From Streptomyces sp. TRM49041 (lineage in GTDB: Bacteria > Actinomycetota > Actinomycetes > Streptomycetales > Streptomycetaceae), in NCBI RefSeq assembly GCF_008271805.1, contig NZ_VSRY01000166.1, forward strand, positions 1-55,303: 55,303 bases of DNA, written 5' to 3'. The notes under the pieces were generated by a model. That model was given only the letters and a program-made list of their open reading frames with translations. It did no database searches and was not told the origin of the DNA. The translations under genes were made by a program, and so were the position numbers. Position 1 is the first letter of the stretch. Every line of letters starts with the position of its first letter. Positions 26,041 to 33,103 of the stretch are shown here, in pieces.

Positions 26041-26291
26041 GGCTCGTCTTCGAGGATCAGGGCTGGGAGGACTACACGTCCTGGCTCAAGAACGACCGCA
26101 AGATGCTCGCTCGAATCAATAAGCTCATCGAGGACGTCAAGCGTGACCCCTTCACGGGGATCGGTAAGCCCGAGCCGCTGAAGTACCACTTGCCGGGGGC
26201 TTGGTCGCGGCGGATCGACGACGAGCACCGTCTCGTCTATCTGGTGACGGACAAGGAGATCGTCATCCTCGCCGCCCGGTACCACTACTGA
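26037..26291 (+). CDS. yoeB: YoeB-family mRNA interferase toxin
   Basis: This 84-residue RelE-superfamily toxin cleaves mRNA at the ribosome when free. It shows the family pattern G-I-G-K-P-E-P-L-K (Glu near 46), W-S-R-R-I-D-D-E-H-R-L-V-Y (Arg near 59, 65) and the C-terminal R-Y-H-Y with the catalytic His-Tyr. The start overlaps the antitoxin stop. All catalytic residues look intact, so the module should be functional. It sits directly inside attachment copy B and may stabilise the island. Confidence 0.93.
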   Translation: MRLVFEDQGWEDYTSWLKNDRKMLARINKLIEDVKRDPFTGIGKPEPLKYHLPGAWSRRIDDEHRLVYLVTDKEIVILAARYHY

Positions 26292-26633
26292 TCGGTGAGC
26301 GTTCGCTGCGCCCAAGGGGGGCTGGGAGAGGGAGCGGGCGGCCCGGTAGTGGTCTTGCCTGAGTCCCAGAACCGCGAAAGGCCCCGCTGCCGCGGTGTGC
26401 GGCGAAGCGCGCTCGAAGACCGTCCGGACCTGGCTCGCCGAGCACGAGGGTCAGATCGAGCTGCACTCCACCGCCGACAACGCCAGTCCAACATCGTGCG
26501 GGGATACTTCGGCGGCCCACACGTCCGTTACGCCCTTGACAAGTGAACCCAATGGGTTTCTGATCAATATGATGTCATTTTCGGGTCTAGATTGATATCA
26601 TTGCTGTGTCGTCGGGCTATGGAGGGATGACTG
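26292..26633. other. Intermodule region with possible transposase remnant and vapB promoter
   Basis: No complete gene is seen. A short frame around 26400-26480 reads K-T-V-R-T-W-L-A-E-H-E-G-Q-I-E-L-H and resembles the C-terminal part of IS630-type transposases, but it is degenerate and lacks flanks. The 3' portion turns AT-richer and holds the vapB promoter/operator described separately. Confidence 0.4.
26536..26601 (+). promoter_or_regulatory. vapBC promoter and operator region
   Basis: TTGACA (26536-26541) and TCTGAT (26559-26564) are spaced 17 bp. Between them lies the palindrome AACCC-AAT-GGGTT. Downstream, TGATGTCAT (26570) and TGATATCAT (26593) form a near-identical repeat 23 bp apart. 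This looks like an autorepressed TA promoter. Confidence 0.55.
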
Positions 26634-26885
26634 ATGGCCAGGACTGTGATCGATCTGGACGAGGAGATCGTCGAGCAGGCGATGCGGGTGTATGGGGTGA
26701 AGACGAAGGCCGCCGCAGTGCGGGCGGCTATGGAGGAGGGGGTGAAGCTGCGGCTGCGCCGGGAGTTGTTCGACGCCATGGACGAGGGCGAGTTCGAGGA
26801 CGTGTTCGCGGAAATCCGCTCGCAGACGGGGCCGCGCAATCCGGATGGATCTCTGAAGCGCGAAGGCGGGGCCTCGGCGGCGTGA
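26634..26885 (+). CDS. vapB: VapB-type antitoxin
   Basis: This 83-residue protein starts M-A-R-T-V-I-D-L-D-E-E-I-V-E-Q-A-M and contains V-K-T-K-A-A-A-V-R-A-A-M-E-E-G, a ribbon-helix-helix of the DUF2191/VapB type. The charged C-terminus (E-F-E-D-V-F-A-E-I-R) should bind the toxin. GGAGG lies 8 bp before the ATG. The stop overlaps the vapC GTG (GTGA). Confidence 0.92.
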   Translation: MARTVIDLDEEIVEQAMRVYGVKTKAAAVRAAMEEGVKLRLRRELFDAMDEGEFEDVFAEIRSQTGPRNPDGSLKREGGASAA

Positions 26886-27298
26886 AGGGGCGCTACCTCA
26901 TCGACAAGTCCGCGCTGGCCCGCCGGGGCAAACCGGCGGTGCGGGCGCGGCTGGATGCGCTGGACCGCGATGGGCTCCTAGCGGTATGCGCCCCGACCGA
27001 GTACGAGGTTCTGTACTCGGCGCGCGGAAAGCCCGAGGCGCTGCGGCTGCGCACCCTGCTCCGCGGATTCGACTACCTGCCCTGCAACGACGAAGAGTTC
27101 GAGCGGGCGCTCAAGATCCAGGCCCTGGCCCTGAACGCCGGCTTTCACCGGGCGCTGTCCCTGGCCGACGTCCTCATCGCGGCAACCGCCGAACGGCATC
27201 GAGCCACGGTCCTGCACTACGACGGCGACTTCGACATGATTGCTTCGGTGAGCGGGCTGCAGGCAGAGTGGGTCGTAGAGCCGGGCACCGCCGACTGA
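26882..27298 (+). CDS. vapC: VapC-type PIN-domain toxin
   Basis: The 138-residue protein begins V-K-G-R-Y-L-I-D-K-S-A-L, carrying the first PIN-domain Asp. It has P-T-E-Y-E-V-L-Y-S-A-R (Glu near 43), A-L-S-L-A-D-V-L-I-A-A (Asp near 101) and L-H-Y-D-G-D-F-D-M-I-A (Asp near 120), so the acidic ribonuclease site is complete. It presumably cleaves RNA when not bound by VapB. It is translated from a GTG overlapping vapB. Together with YefM/YoeB it nearly fills unit 2. Confidence 0.93.
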   Translation: MKGRYLIDKSALARRGKPAVRARLDALDRDGLLAVCAPTEYEVLYSARGKPEALRLRTLLRGFDYLPCNDEEFERALKIQALALNAGFHRALSLADVLIAATAERHRATVLHYDGDFDMIASVSGLQAEWVVEPGTAD

Positions 27299-27379
27299 GC
27301 CGGAAACGTGCACCAGTGCCCGAAGGTGTTGGGGGAGCGTTCTCGGTGTCAAGTCTTCTTGTACTGCGTCGAGATTCCC

Positions 27380-27399
27380 GTGCTGGGATGGTGCTGGGA
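27380..27399. repeat. Direct repeat pair GTGCTGGGA, 11-bp spacing (arm-like)
   Basis: GTGCTGGGA is found at 27380 and 27391, about 50 bp upstream of attachment copy C. A GTGCTG pair with the same 11-bp spacing lies at 28225/28236 upstream of copy D. Confidence 0.55.
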
Positions 27400-27427
27400 C
27401 GCGCCCGCATAACCGCAGGTCAAGTAA

Positions 27428-27457
27428 GTTGTGGTTGAGTTCCGCTTCAGCGTGTAG
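27428..27457 (+). other. Attachment site copy C
   Basis: Read in frame this segment gives V-V-V-E-F-R-F-S-V-stop, matching the last codons of ychF (D-V-V-E-F-R-F-N-V-stop) with TAG for TAA. The core is CCGCTTCAGCGT, one base different. CCGCAGGTCA lies at 27413-27422, 28 bp before the core. It separates unit 2 from unit 3. Confidence 0.75.
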
Positions 27458-27504
27458 ACGAACTCCCACTTTCTGCCAGGCGATCTGTCAAGTGTGCAGG
27501 TCGG

Positions 27505-27536
27505 AAGGGGTCGGACTCTGACGAGTCCGGCCCCTT
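27505..27536 (+). terminator. Terminator following attachment copy C
   Basis: AAGGGGTCGGACTC (27505-27518) and GAGTCCGGCCCCTT (27523-27536) form a 14-bp stem with one G-T wobble and a TGAC loop. It lies between copy C and the convergent Uma2 gene. Confidence 0.8.
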
Positions 27537-27556
27537 CGGCGTTCCGGTGCTGACTG

Positions 27557-28138
27557 TCAGGTGCGTCGAGGCGGGCTCAGCTTGTCCAGGTCGAGGCTGA
27601 CCTGGAAGGGCACCGGACGCTGGAGCGAGCTTCGGAAGATGCCGGCGGGCGCGTAGGCGCGGGTTGGCTCGTCCAGTTCGTAGACGTGGACGACGGGCGC
27701 ACCGTCCTCGTCCTCGATGCACCAGTAGTGGGGGATGCCGGCCTCCGCGTACTTGCGGAGCTTGACCGTGCGGTCCCGATGGGCGGACTCGGGGGAGACG
27801 ACCTCGATGACGAGACGTACTTCGTCCGGTGCGAACCAGGTGCGGTCGCCGTCGAAGTCGGCCGTCGTCACCAGCAGATCCGGCTCGGGCCGGTTGCGCT
27901 CGTCGAGCTTGATGGTCATCTCGCGGCCGACTCTGACCTCGGCAGGCGCCTGCTCCATGAGGGCGACGGTGAGCATGGTGACGAGGTGGCCGTGCCACCA
28001 CCTCTGCGGCGACATCATGAAGACGAGAGCTCCGTCGATCAGCTCGGTGTGGCGAGGCGCCTCGGGGAGGCGGTCGAGATCCTCCGCGAACCAGCCTTCC
28101 GCGCGCGGCGGGCGCATCCAGTCGGGCAGTGCGGTCAT
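27557..28138 (-). CDS. Uma2 (DUF820) family putative endonuclease
   Basis: The 193-residue protein has the PD-(D/E)XK fold of Uma2 proteins: H-T-E-L-I-D-G-A-L near 32, R-P-E-P-D-L-L-V near 84 (catalytic Asp) and L-V-I-E-V-V-S-P-E-S near 109-118 (E-X-V). Y-A-E-A-G-I-P-H-Y-W-C-I follows. These proteins are abundant in actinobacteria and often mobile. The ATG at 28138 gives M-T-A-L-P-D-W-M; the frame is open further upstream without an RBS. It is the only gene of unit 3. Confidence 0.9.
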   Translation of the reverse strand: MTALPDWMRPPRAEGWFAEDLDRLPEAPRHTELIDGALVFMMSPQRWWHGHLVTMLTVALMEQAPAEVRVGREMTIKLDERNRPEPDLLVTTADFDGDRTWFAPDEVRLVIEVVSPESAHRDRTVKLRKYAEAGIPHYWCIEDEDGAPVVHVYELDEPTRAYAPAGIFRSSLQRPVPFQVSLDLDKLSPPRRT

Positions 28139-28224
28139 GGCACAACCGTAGCGATTCGGGAAGGTCAGGGCCATGAGATCGTCGCGAAGGGAAACCACCC
28201 TCCTGTTGGCCGGGTATCCCGCCG

Positions 28225-28251
28225 GTGCTGGTTCTGTGCTGACTTGGATCA
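28225..28251. repeat. GTGCTG pair and GTGCTGACTTGGATCA, matching the left end
   Basis: GTGCTG occurs at 28225 and 28236 (11-bp spacing). The second copy begins GTGCTGACTTGGATCA, which matches 15 of 16 bases of the sequence at 15808 near copy A. Confidence 0.55.
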
Positions 28252-28293
28252 CCCAGAGGAGTGTTTTCGCAGGTGAGAGCGTTGTGGTCAACG

Positions 28294-28311
28294 TCCCGCT
28301 TCAACGTGTAG
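28294..28311 (+). other. Attachment site copy D (rightmost)
   Basis: TCCCGCTTCAACGTGTAG reads S-R-F-N-V-stop and contains the 12-base core of the ychF 3' end. CGCAGGTGA lies at 28268, 28 bp before the core, and GTTGTGGT at 28281 is shared with copy C (27428). Beyond it the sequence returns to chromosome-like genes, so it is the likely right boundary. Confidence 0.7.
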
Positions 28312-28352
28312 CGGTTGACTCCTCGATCTGCCGAGATGGAGGTAAGAGGGTA

Positions 28353-28366
28353 AAACCCCAGGTCAG
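28353..28366. repeat. AAACCCCAGGTCAG repeat
   Basis: This 14-mer also occurs exactly at 25483-25496 upstream of copy B. Both contain CAGGTCAG, the core of the arm-like motif seen around all four attachment copies. Confidence 0.55.
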
Positions 28367-28384
28367 GGGTCAGATCTTCGGTCG

Positions 28385-28415
28385 GGCGCCCGCCCACCCC
28401 CGGTGGGCGGGCGCC
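28385..28415. terminator. Terminator following attachment copy D
   Basis: GGCGCCCGCCCACC (28385-28398) and GGTGGGCGGGCGCC (28402-28415) form a perfect 14-bp stem with a CCC loop. It may be the displaced original ychF terminator and also ends the convergent gene at 28433. Confidence 0.85.
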
Positions 28416-28432
28416 GGTGCGACGCGGAGGGT

Positions 28433-29368
28433 TCAGCGCGCGGAGGCCGTCCGCCGACGGTGTGCGTACACCGCCGAACCTCCGACCGCCACCAGGGCGG
28501 CAGCAGCCCCGGTGACGGCGGCCGTCTGCCAGGACGCCTCGGCCGCCGCCGGTCGCCCGGAGGCGGCGGCTTCCTGCGCCGGCTGGTCCTGCGCGAGGTC
28601 GGCGTACCCGCCGGCCATGCCCTTGCGGTCGTACTCGGAGCCGGGCAGCTTGTCGCCGTACCGGGCGGACACCAGCTTCTGGTAGGCGGCGAGCGTGATG
28701 GCGCGCTTGCCGCCGAGACCGGTGTTCGCCTCTCCGTTGAGCGGCTCGACCATGCCTTCGGCGGTGAGCCGGTACCAGGCGTGGATCTGCGGCTCGGTGA
28801 AGACACGGGCCTGCGGTGTGCCGCGTTCGGCCAGGCTGAGGTCCTTGTCTCCGTCCCGGATGCCGGCCAGCTGCCAGCCCTCGGCGCCGGGACTCCGCGG
28901 GGCGCTGCCCGCCGAGGAGGGATTCCCTTGGGGCGTGAGCAGTACGGAGGCCGGGCGGCCGTCGGAGGTGTTCACCCGGGAGGCCAGGTAGGAGAGCCGC
29001 AGCGCGGTCTGCGGGGTGGTCTGAGCCTTGCCGGTCACGAACTCGGGGCTGATCTCGAACATCGGCACCGGGTCCTTGAGGTCGAACCGGGGTGGCGCGG
29101 CGGGAGCGGCGGGTGCGCTGCCGGCGCCGCCGTCCGCGGCGGCGGGGCCGCCGGCCTGGCGGGTCTGCACCAGGAAGCGGGAGACGGTGTCCCGGACCTG
29201 GTCGCTGCGGAGGGTCTGCTGCGCGGACTGGTAGCCCGCGATCCCGTCACCGTCCGCAGCCTGTGCAGAAACGTTCCCGCACAAGGTGGCGGCGAGCGCG
29301 GTGGTGGCCAGGACGGCAGCCCGGACCGCTGAGCGCCTGATGCGTCGCATGGTCTGCATGGTGTGCAT
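28433..29368 (-). CDS. Secreted protein with C-terminal membrane anchor
   Basis: The 311-residue protein has a signal peptide (R-R-I-R-R-S-A-V-R-A-A-V-L core, cleavage near A-Q-A-A at 36-38). A hydrophilic domain with an Ala/Gly-rich linker near 75-95 follows, then a C-terminal hydrophobic helix V-T-G-A-A-A-A-L-V-A-V-G-G followed by H-R-R-R. The layout is that of a surface protein held by its tail. I recognise no family in the middle domain. It lies 15 bp downstream of the papain-like protease gene, so the two are probably one operon and may act together outside the cell. Confidence 0.75.
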   Translation of the reverse strand: MHTMQTMRRIRRSAVRAAVLATTALAATLCGNVSAQAADGDGIAGYQSAQQTLRSDQVRDTVSRFLVQTRQAGGPAAADGGAGSAPAAPAAPPRFDLKDPVPMFEISPEFVTGKAQTTPQTALRLSYLASRVNTSDGRPASVLLTPQGNPSSAGSAPRSPGAEGWQLAGIRDGDKDLSLAERGTPQARVFTEPQIHAWYRLTAEGMVEPLNGEANTGLGGKRAITLAAYQKLVSARYGDKLPGSEYDRKGMAGGYADLAQDQPAQEAAASGRPAAAEASWQTAAVTGAAAALVAVGGSAVYAHRRRTASAR

Positions 29369-29383
29369 GTTGGGGTCCTCTGC

Positions 29384-30253
29384 TCAGCCCTGGATGCCGA
29401 CCCGGGAGTGGGTCCACTGGAACGAGTTGTTGTTCACGTAGGTGGAGTAGTTCCACCAGGTGTACGTCTGGGTGGTCTGCCACGGGTCACCGACCGCGAT
29501 CATGTTGGTGGCGCTGTCGTAGCCGTAGATGACGTTCATATGGCCGCCCCCGCTGCGCCAGCCGAACCGGACGGCGAACGGCCGGCCTGCGGCGATCTCG
29601 CCTGCCGACTCGCTGAACGACGCGTTGCGGTACAGGCTGCGGCCGCTGTTGCCCAGCCCCAGCTTGGCCAGGCCGTTGGCCATGTCCTCCAGCGTCGCCG
29701 GCTGGTTGTTGCAGTTCACCCACGTTCCCTGGGCGGCGAGTCGGCAGAACCGCTCCTGGGTGACGTTGCGGCCCCAGTACTTGGCGATCGTCACGCCCGA
29801 GGCGTCCCAGCACCACTGGGTCCTGACCTGCTTCTGCATGTCGATGCCCAGGGACTTCGCGGTCGTCGGACCGGGGTTGGGCCGGGTGGGCCTCGGGTCC
29901 GGGTTCGAGCCGCAGACGGGCAGGCCCGTGGTGTTCTCGCGGATGAACGCGTCGGCGATGTAGTAGGACCCGGTGTAGATCCACCGCCGGTTGTTCTCCA
30001 CGGTGTTGCCGGTCGTTCGGCAGGACATCTGGATGCGGTCGCCGACCCTCGAGGAGCCCTTGATCTGGGCGGAGAGGGACGGCTGGGCCCGGTGGTTGAC
30101 CGACCGGTAATTTCCCTGCCCGCCGTAGACGGTGCCGCTGACCATATCGGCCTGGGCGAGGGCGCCGAAGCCGAACAGCAGGCCGCCGGATAGGGCGGCG
30201 GTGACCGTGGCTATGAACGCCTTCTTACGGCGGGACATACGACGTCTGTGCAT
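29384..30253 (-). CDS. Secreted papain-like cysteine protease
   Basis: The 289-residue protein starts M-H-R-R-R-M-S-R-R-K-K and has a signal peptide ending near A-Q-A-D at residue 36. An SH3-like segment (about 45-105) includes R-S-V-N-H-R-A-Q-P-S and two Cys. The C-terminal domain shows Q-V-R-T-Q-W-C-W-D-A-S (nucleophilic Cys near 150), G-G-H-M-N-V-I-Y-G-Y (His near 240) and V-G-D-P-W. This fits the C39-like/papain-like family. AAGGAG lies 4 bp before the ATG at 30253. The target is unknown; the co-transcribed anchored protein could be partner or substrate. Confidence 0.87.
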   Translation of the reverse strand: MHRRRMSRRKKAFIATVTAALSGGLLFGFGALAQADMVSGTVYGGQGNYRSVNHRAQPSLSAQIKGSSRVGDRIQMSCRTTGNTVENNRRWIYTGSYYIADAFIRENTTGLPVCGSNPDPRPTRPNPGPTTAKSLGIDMQKQVRTQWCWDASGVTIAKYWGRNVTQERFCRLAAQGTWVNCNNQPATLEDMANGLAKLGLGNSGRSLYRNASFSESAGEIAAGRPFAVRFGWRSGGGHMNVIYGYDSATNMIAVGDPWQTTQTYTWWNYSTYVNNNSFQWTHSRVGIQG

Positions 30254-30968
30254 TGTGCTCCTTGAATCGAGAGGGGGTAAACCGCGGGACGGCCCTGAGG
30301 TCCGCCCGTCTGTGCAGGCCGCTGCGGTCGGCGCTGCGCGGTTGTCGTGCCGCTGCCCGGCCGTGCTTCCGTATTCGGGCATATCGGCACTGCCTTCCTC
30401 GATTGGGTGGGGTGCAGGGAATCCTGCCAGAGGAAAAGGGTGATCTGAACGAGGTTGCTCTACGCGCAGAGATGTCGCCAATTCAACCACTATGAAAGGT
30501 GATTTGACGGACCGTCAATTATCCTTGTTCTGTGGTGACTTGGGTGCGGGAGGGGTGGTGGCCTGGCCCGCCTCGGCGGTTCTGCATTGCGTGGGCTTTA
30601 CGTGAACTTGACGTTCTTCGCTCGTCATTAGATGCATTGTCAAATAGCCGAATCGCCGAGCGTGCTCGCCATGTGACTCTCCATGCATTTCGCTGGAGAT
30701 TCACTCAACGCGGAGTGGGACAGAGCGTTACCCGCCGTGCTCGCTGCGTCGACATGCAGAGGCGGAGCTTCAAGGGCGTCATATCCGGACCTGACCGTGT
30801 CCTGCGTGGTGAGGCAATTAGCCGGAAGGTTCCGCCATCGTGTTATTCGCGCGGATGGATGCGCAGTTCGGCCGGAACACCGGCTCTTCCCGCCATCTCC
30901 GTGCGCTCGGCAGCACGCTCCCGACCAGCAGCGACAGGTGCACCGCGACCGGTATATAGGCTGATCGT
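30254..30968. other. Gene-poor region upstream of the papain-like protease
   Basis: I see no convincing gene. Several frames of 90-150 codons exist on both strands but have Arg/Ser-rich, unbiased composition. The stretch 30470-30680 is clearly AT-richer than the surroundings. It contains the perfect palindrome TTGACGGACCGTCAA at 30504-30518 and probably the protease promoter. Decayed coding sequence is possible. Confidence 0.5.
30504..30518. promoter_or_regulatory. Perfect palindrome TTGACGGACCGTCAA
   Basis: Seven-base arms flank a single central A, about 250 bp upstream of the papain-like protease start. The sequence is typical of TetR-family operators in Streptomyces. No TetR gene is adjacent. 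Confidence 0.5.
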
Positions 30969-31460
30969 ATGAGTACGAGGACGGGGAGCGACGCCGGGAC
31001 GGCGTGGACGAAGCTTCAGGGGGGACTGGTGCGGCTGCGCCGGCTGGTTCTGGTGAGCACACTGGTGCCGATCGCGGTCGTGGGGGCGGCTGTGCTGTGG
31101 CCGCAGGCCGGGCCGGGCTGGGCGGCTCTGGTCGCGCTGCCGCTGCTGGCGCTCACCGGCTGGGGCTGGTGGCTGATCGAGCGCAACTGGCGTTCCTGGC
31201 GGTACGCGGAGCGCGCCGACGACTTGCTGATCAGCCGCGGGGTGCTGTGGCAGGAGCTGACCGTGGTGCCGTACGGGCGGATGCAGCTCGTCGAGGTCAC
31301 CTCCGGGCCGCTGGAGCGGCGCTTCGGGCTCGCGAGCGTGCAGCTGCACACCGCGGCGGCCGCGAGTGACGCCCGTATACCCGGGTTGCTGCCGGAGGAG
31401 GCGAGGCGGCTGCGTGAACGCCTCGCCGAGCTGGGCCAGGCGCGAGCGGCCGGCCTGTGA
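30969..31460 (+). CDS. bPH2-domain membrane protein (YdbS-like)
   Basis: The 163-residue protein has two N-terminal transmembrane helices (V-S-T-L-V-P-I-A-V-V-G-A-A-V-L and G-W-A-A-L-V-A-L-P-L-L-A-L) and then one bacterial PH domain beginning W-R-Y-A-E-R-A-D-D-L-L-I-S-R-G-V-L-W. It contains V-V-P-Y-G-R-M-Q-L-V-E. The next gene starts within its stop (GTGA), forming the standard YdbS/YdbT pair. These membrane pairs are widely conserved; function is poorly known. Confidence 0.92.
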   Translation: MSTRTGSDAGTAWTKLQGGLVRLRRLVLVSTLVPIAVVGAAVLWPQAGPGWAALVALPLLALTGWGWWLIERNWRSWRYAERADDLLISRGVLWQELTVVPYGRMQLVEVTSGPLERRFGLASVQLHTAAAASDARIPGLLPEEARRLRERLAELGQARAAGL

Positions 31461-32794
31461 GCAGGTCCGTGAGCGAAGAGACCGCAGATGAGCGGGAGTC
31501 GGTCGAGGCGGTCGAGCGCCGTCTCCACCCCGTGACGCCGCTGCGTCGTGCCTGGGCGCCAGTGGCCGTCGCCGTCGGCGTGATCGTCCGTGATCTGGGC
31601 GATGCGCGGCAGTGGCTGGAGGGACCGACTGTCGGGCTGGTACTGCTGGGCATCGCCGTGCTGCTGCTGGCGGGTGGCGCATACGGCTTCCTTTCCTGGT
31701 GGTTCACTCACTACGCGGTCACCGAAACCGAACTGCGCATCCGTACCGGCCTGCTGTTCCGCCGTAGCGCGCACATCCAGCTCGACCGCCTCCAGGCCGT
31801 CGACGTCACCCGGCCGCTGCTCGCCCGCTTCGTCGGCGTGGCCAAGCTCAAGCTGGACGTCATCGGGGCAGACGAGAAGGACGAACTGGCCTACCTGAGT
31901 GAGCGGGAGGCGCGTGCGCTGCGCGCGGAGCTGCTGACACGCGCCTCCGGCAAGACCTCGGAGGCAGTAGGGGAAGCAGGCGAGGCGCCCGTACAGCAGC
32001 TGGCCCGCGTCGAGCCGAGGACGCTGGCGGTCTCGATGCTGCTGAAGGTGAGCACCTGGATCGCGCTGGCCGCGGCGCTGGCCGGGCCGCCGGTGGTGTG
32101 GGCGCTGAGCGACAGCCTGTGGGCGGCGATCGCGACGGCGCTGCCGTTCCTGGGCGGGGGGTGGGCGATCAGCGGAGGCCGCTTCGTCCGGGAGTACGGC
32201 TGGACAGTCAGCGAGTCCCTCGACGGGCTGCGGCTGGACCACGGGCTGCTCGACCGGACGCACGAGACGGTGCCGCCGGGGCGGGTGCAGACCGTGCGGA
32301 TCGTCGAGCCGCTGCTGTGGCGGCGGTGCGGCTGGGTGCGGGTGGAGCTCGATGTGGCGGGCTCGGACAACGACGTCCTGCTACCGGTCACCGAACGCGC
32401 CGTCGCGGAAAGGGTCGTGGCCCGTGTCCTGCCCGGGGTTGACCTGGAGGCGGTGACTGCCGCGCTGGGGCGCCCGCCGCGACGGGCACGGTGGGCGGTG
32501 GCGGCGTGGTGGCGCGGCTACGGCTTCACGGCCGACGGCCCGGTCTTCGCCTCGCGGCACGGGCTGTTGGGCCGCTCGCTGGCTCTGGTCCCGCATGCGA
32601 AGGTGCAGAGCATACGCCGCGTGCAGGGGCCGTGGCAGCGGAAGCTGGGACTTGCGGACGTGCACATCGACACAGGAGCGGACCACACGGTCACAGCCCA
32701 CCATCGCGACGCCGCCGAGGCCACGGCCCTGGTGGCCGCCCAGGCCCGACGCTCCCGCACGAGCCGCCACGAGGAGATCCTGACCGCCGGCTGA
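31457..32794 (+). CDS. Multi-bPH2-domain membrane protein (YdbT-like)
   Basis: The 445-residue protein has hydrophobic helix pairs near residues 30-75 and 190-230, and three PH-like repeats each introduced by a T-E-T-E-L-R-I-R-T-G-L-L, G-L-R-L-D-H-G-L-L-D or F-A-S-R-H-G-L-L-G-R segment followed by a V-Q-X-V/I pattern. This matches YdbT. It is coupled to the YdbS-like gene by a 4-base overlap. A transport or envelope role has been suggested for the family; nothing here specifies it. Confidence 0.9.
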   Translation: MSRSVSEETADERESVEAVERRLHPVTPLRRAWAPVAVAVGVIVRDLGDARQWLEGPTVGLVLLGIAVLLLAGGAYGFLSWWFTHYAVTETELRIRTGLLFRRSAHIQLDRLQAVDVTRPLLARFVGVAKLKLDVIGADEKDELAYLSEREARALRAELLTRASGKTSEAVGEAGEAPVQQLARVEPRTLAVSMLLKVSTWIALAAALAGPPVVWALSDSLWAAIATALPFLGGGWAISGGRFVREYGWTVSESLDGLRLDHGLLDRTHETVPPGRVQTVRIVEPLLWRRCGWVRVELDVAGSDNDVLLPVTERAVAERVVARVLPGVDLEAVTAALGRPPRRARWAVAAWWRGYGFTADGPVFASRHGLLGRSLALVPHAKVQSIRRVQGPWQRKLGLADVHIDTGADHTVTAHHRDAAEATALVAAQARRSRTSRHEEILTAG

Positions 32795-33103
32795 CTGCGG
32801 ACCGCCGATGCCGCCGTCAGGCGGAAGGCGCGGGGCCAGACGATCGGTGGTGGGGCGCCGATGCCGCCCGCGGCGCCTCCGGGGACCACTGTCTCCCGTT
32901 CTCGCGAACATCGACCCAGGCGCTCGGCGTGGCGCCGGTGGTCCTCGACCTGGCGAAGGCCGCGGCCCGGGGCATGACGTCTGCGGCCGGGCCCTGCCAC
33001 TGGCCGGCGGGGAAGCCGCACCGGTATGGGCGGGGCGGGGAAGGGGCCGGGCTCCGATGAGCCCGGCCCCTGTCGCATGCCCGTGCCGGCTTGGCGGGGG
33101 CCA
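32795..33103. other. Intergenic region between bPH operon and Cys-rich gene
   Basis: No gene is seen. The right part contains the strong terminator at 33043-33070 separating two convergent transcription units. The left part is GC-rich without repeats. Confidence 0.6.
33043..33070. terminator. Terminator between convergent units
   Basis: GGGGCCGGGCTC (33043-33054) and GAGCCCGGCCCC (33059-33070) form a perfect 12-bp stem with a CGAT loop, followed by TGTC. Confidence 0.85.

Noticed and set aside
28172..28293. Upstream extension of the Uma2 frame
   Set aside because: The segment matches integrase arm-like repeats and lacks an RBS; the family N-terminus starts at 28138.
30532..30972. 146-codon frame upstream of the bPH genes
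   Set aside because: Composition is unbiased and Arg/Ser-rich, no RBS and no recognisable motif; it ends within the bPH start region.
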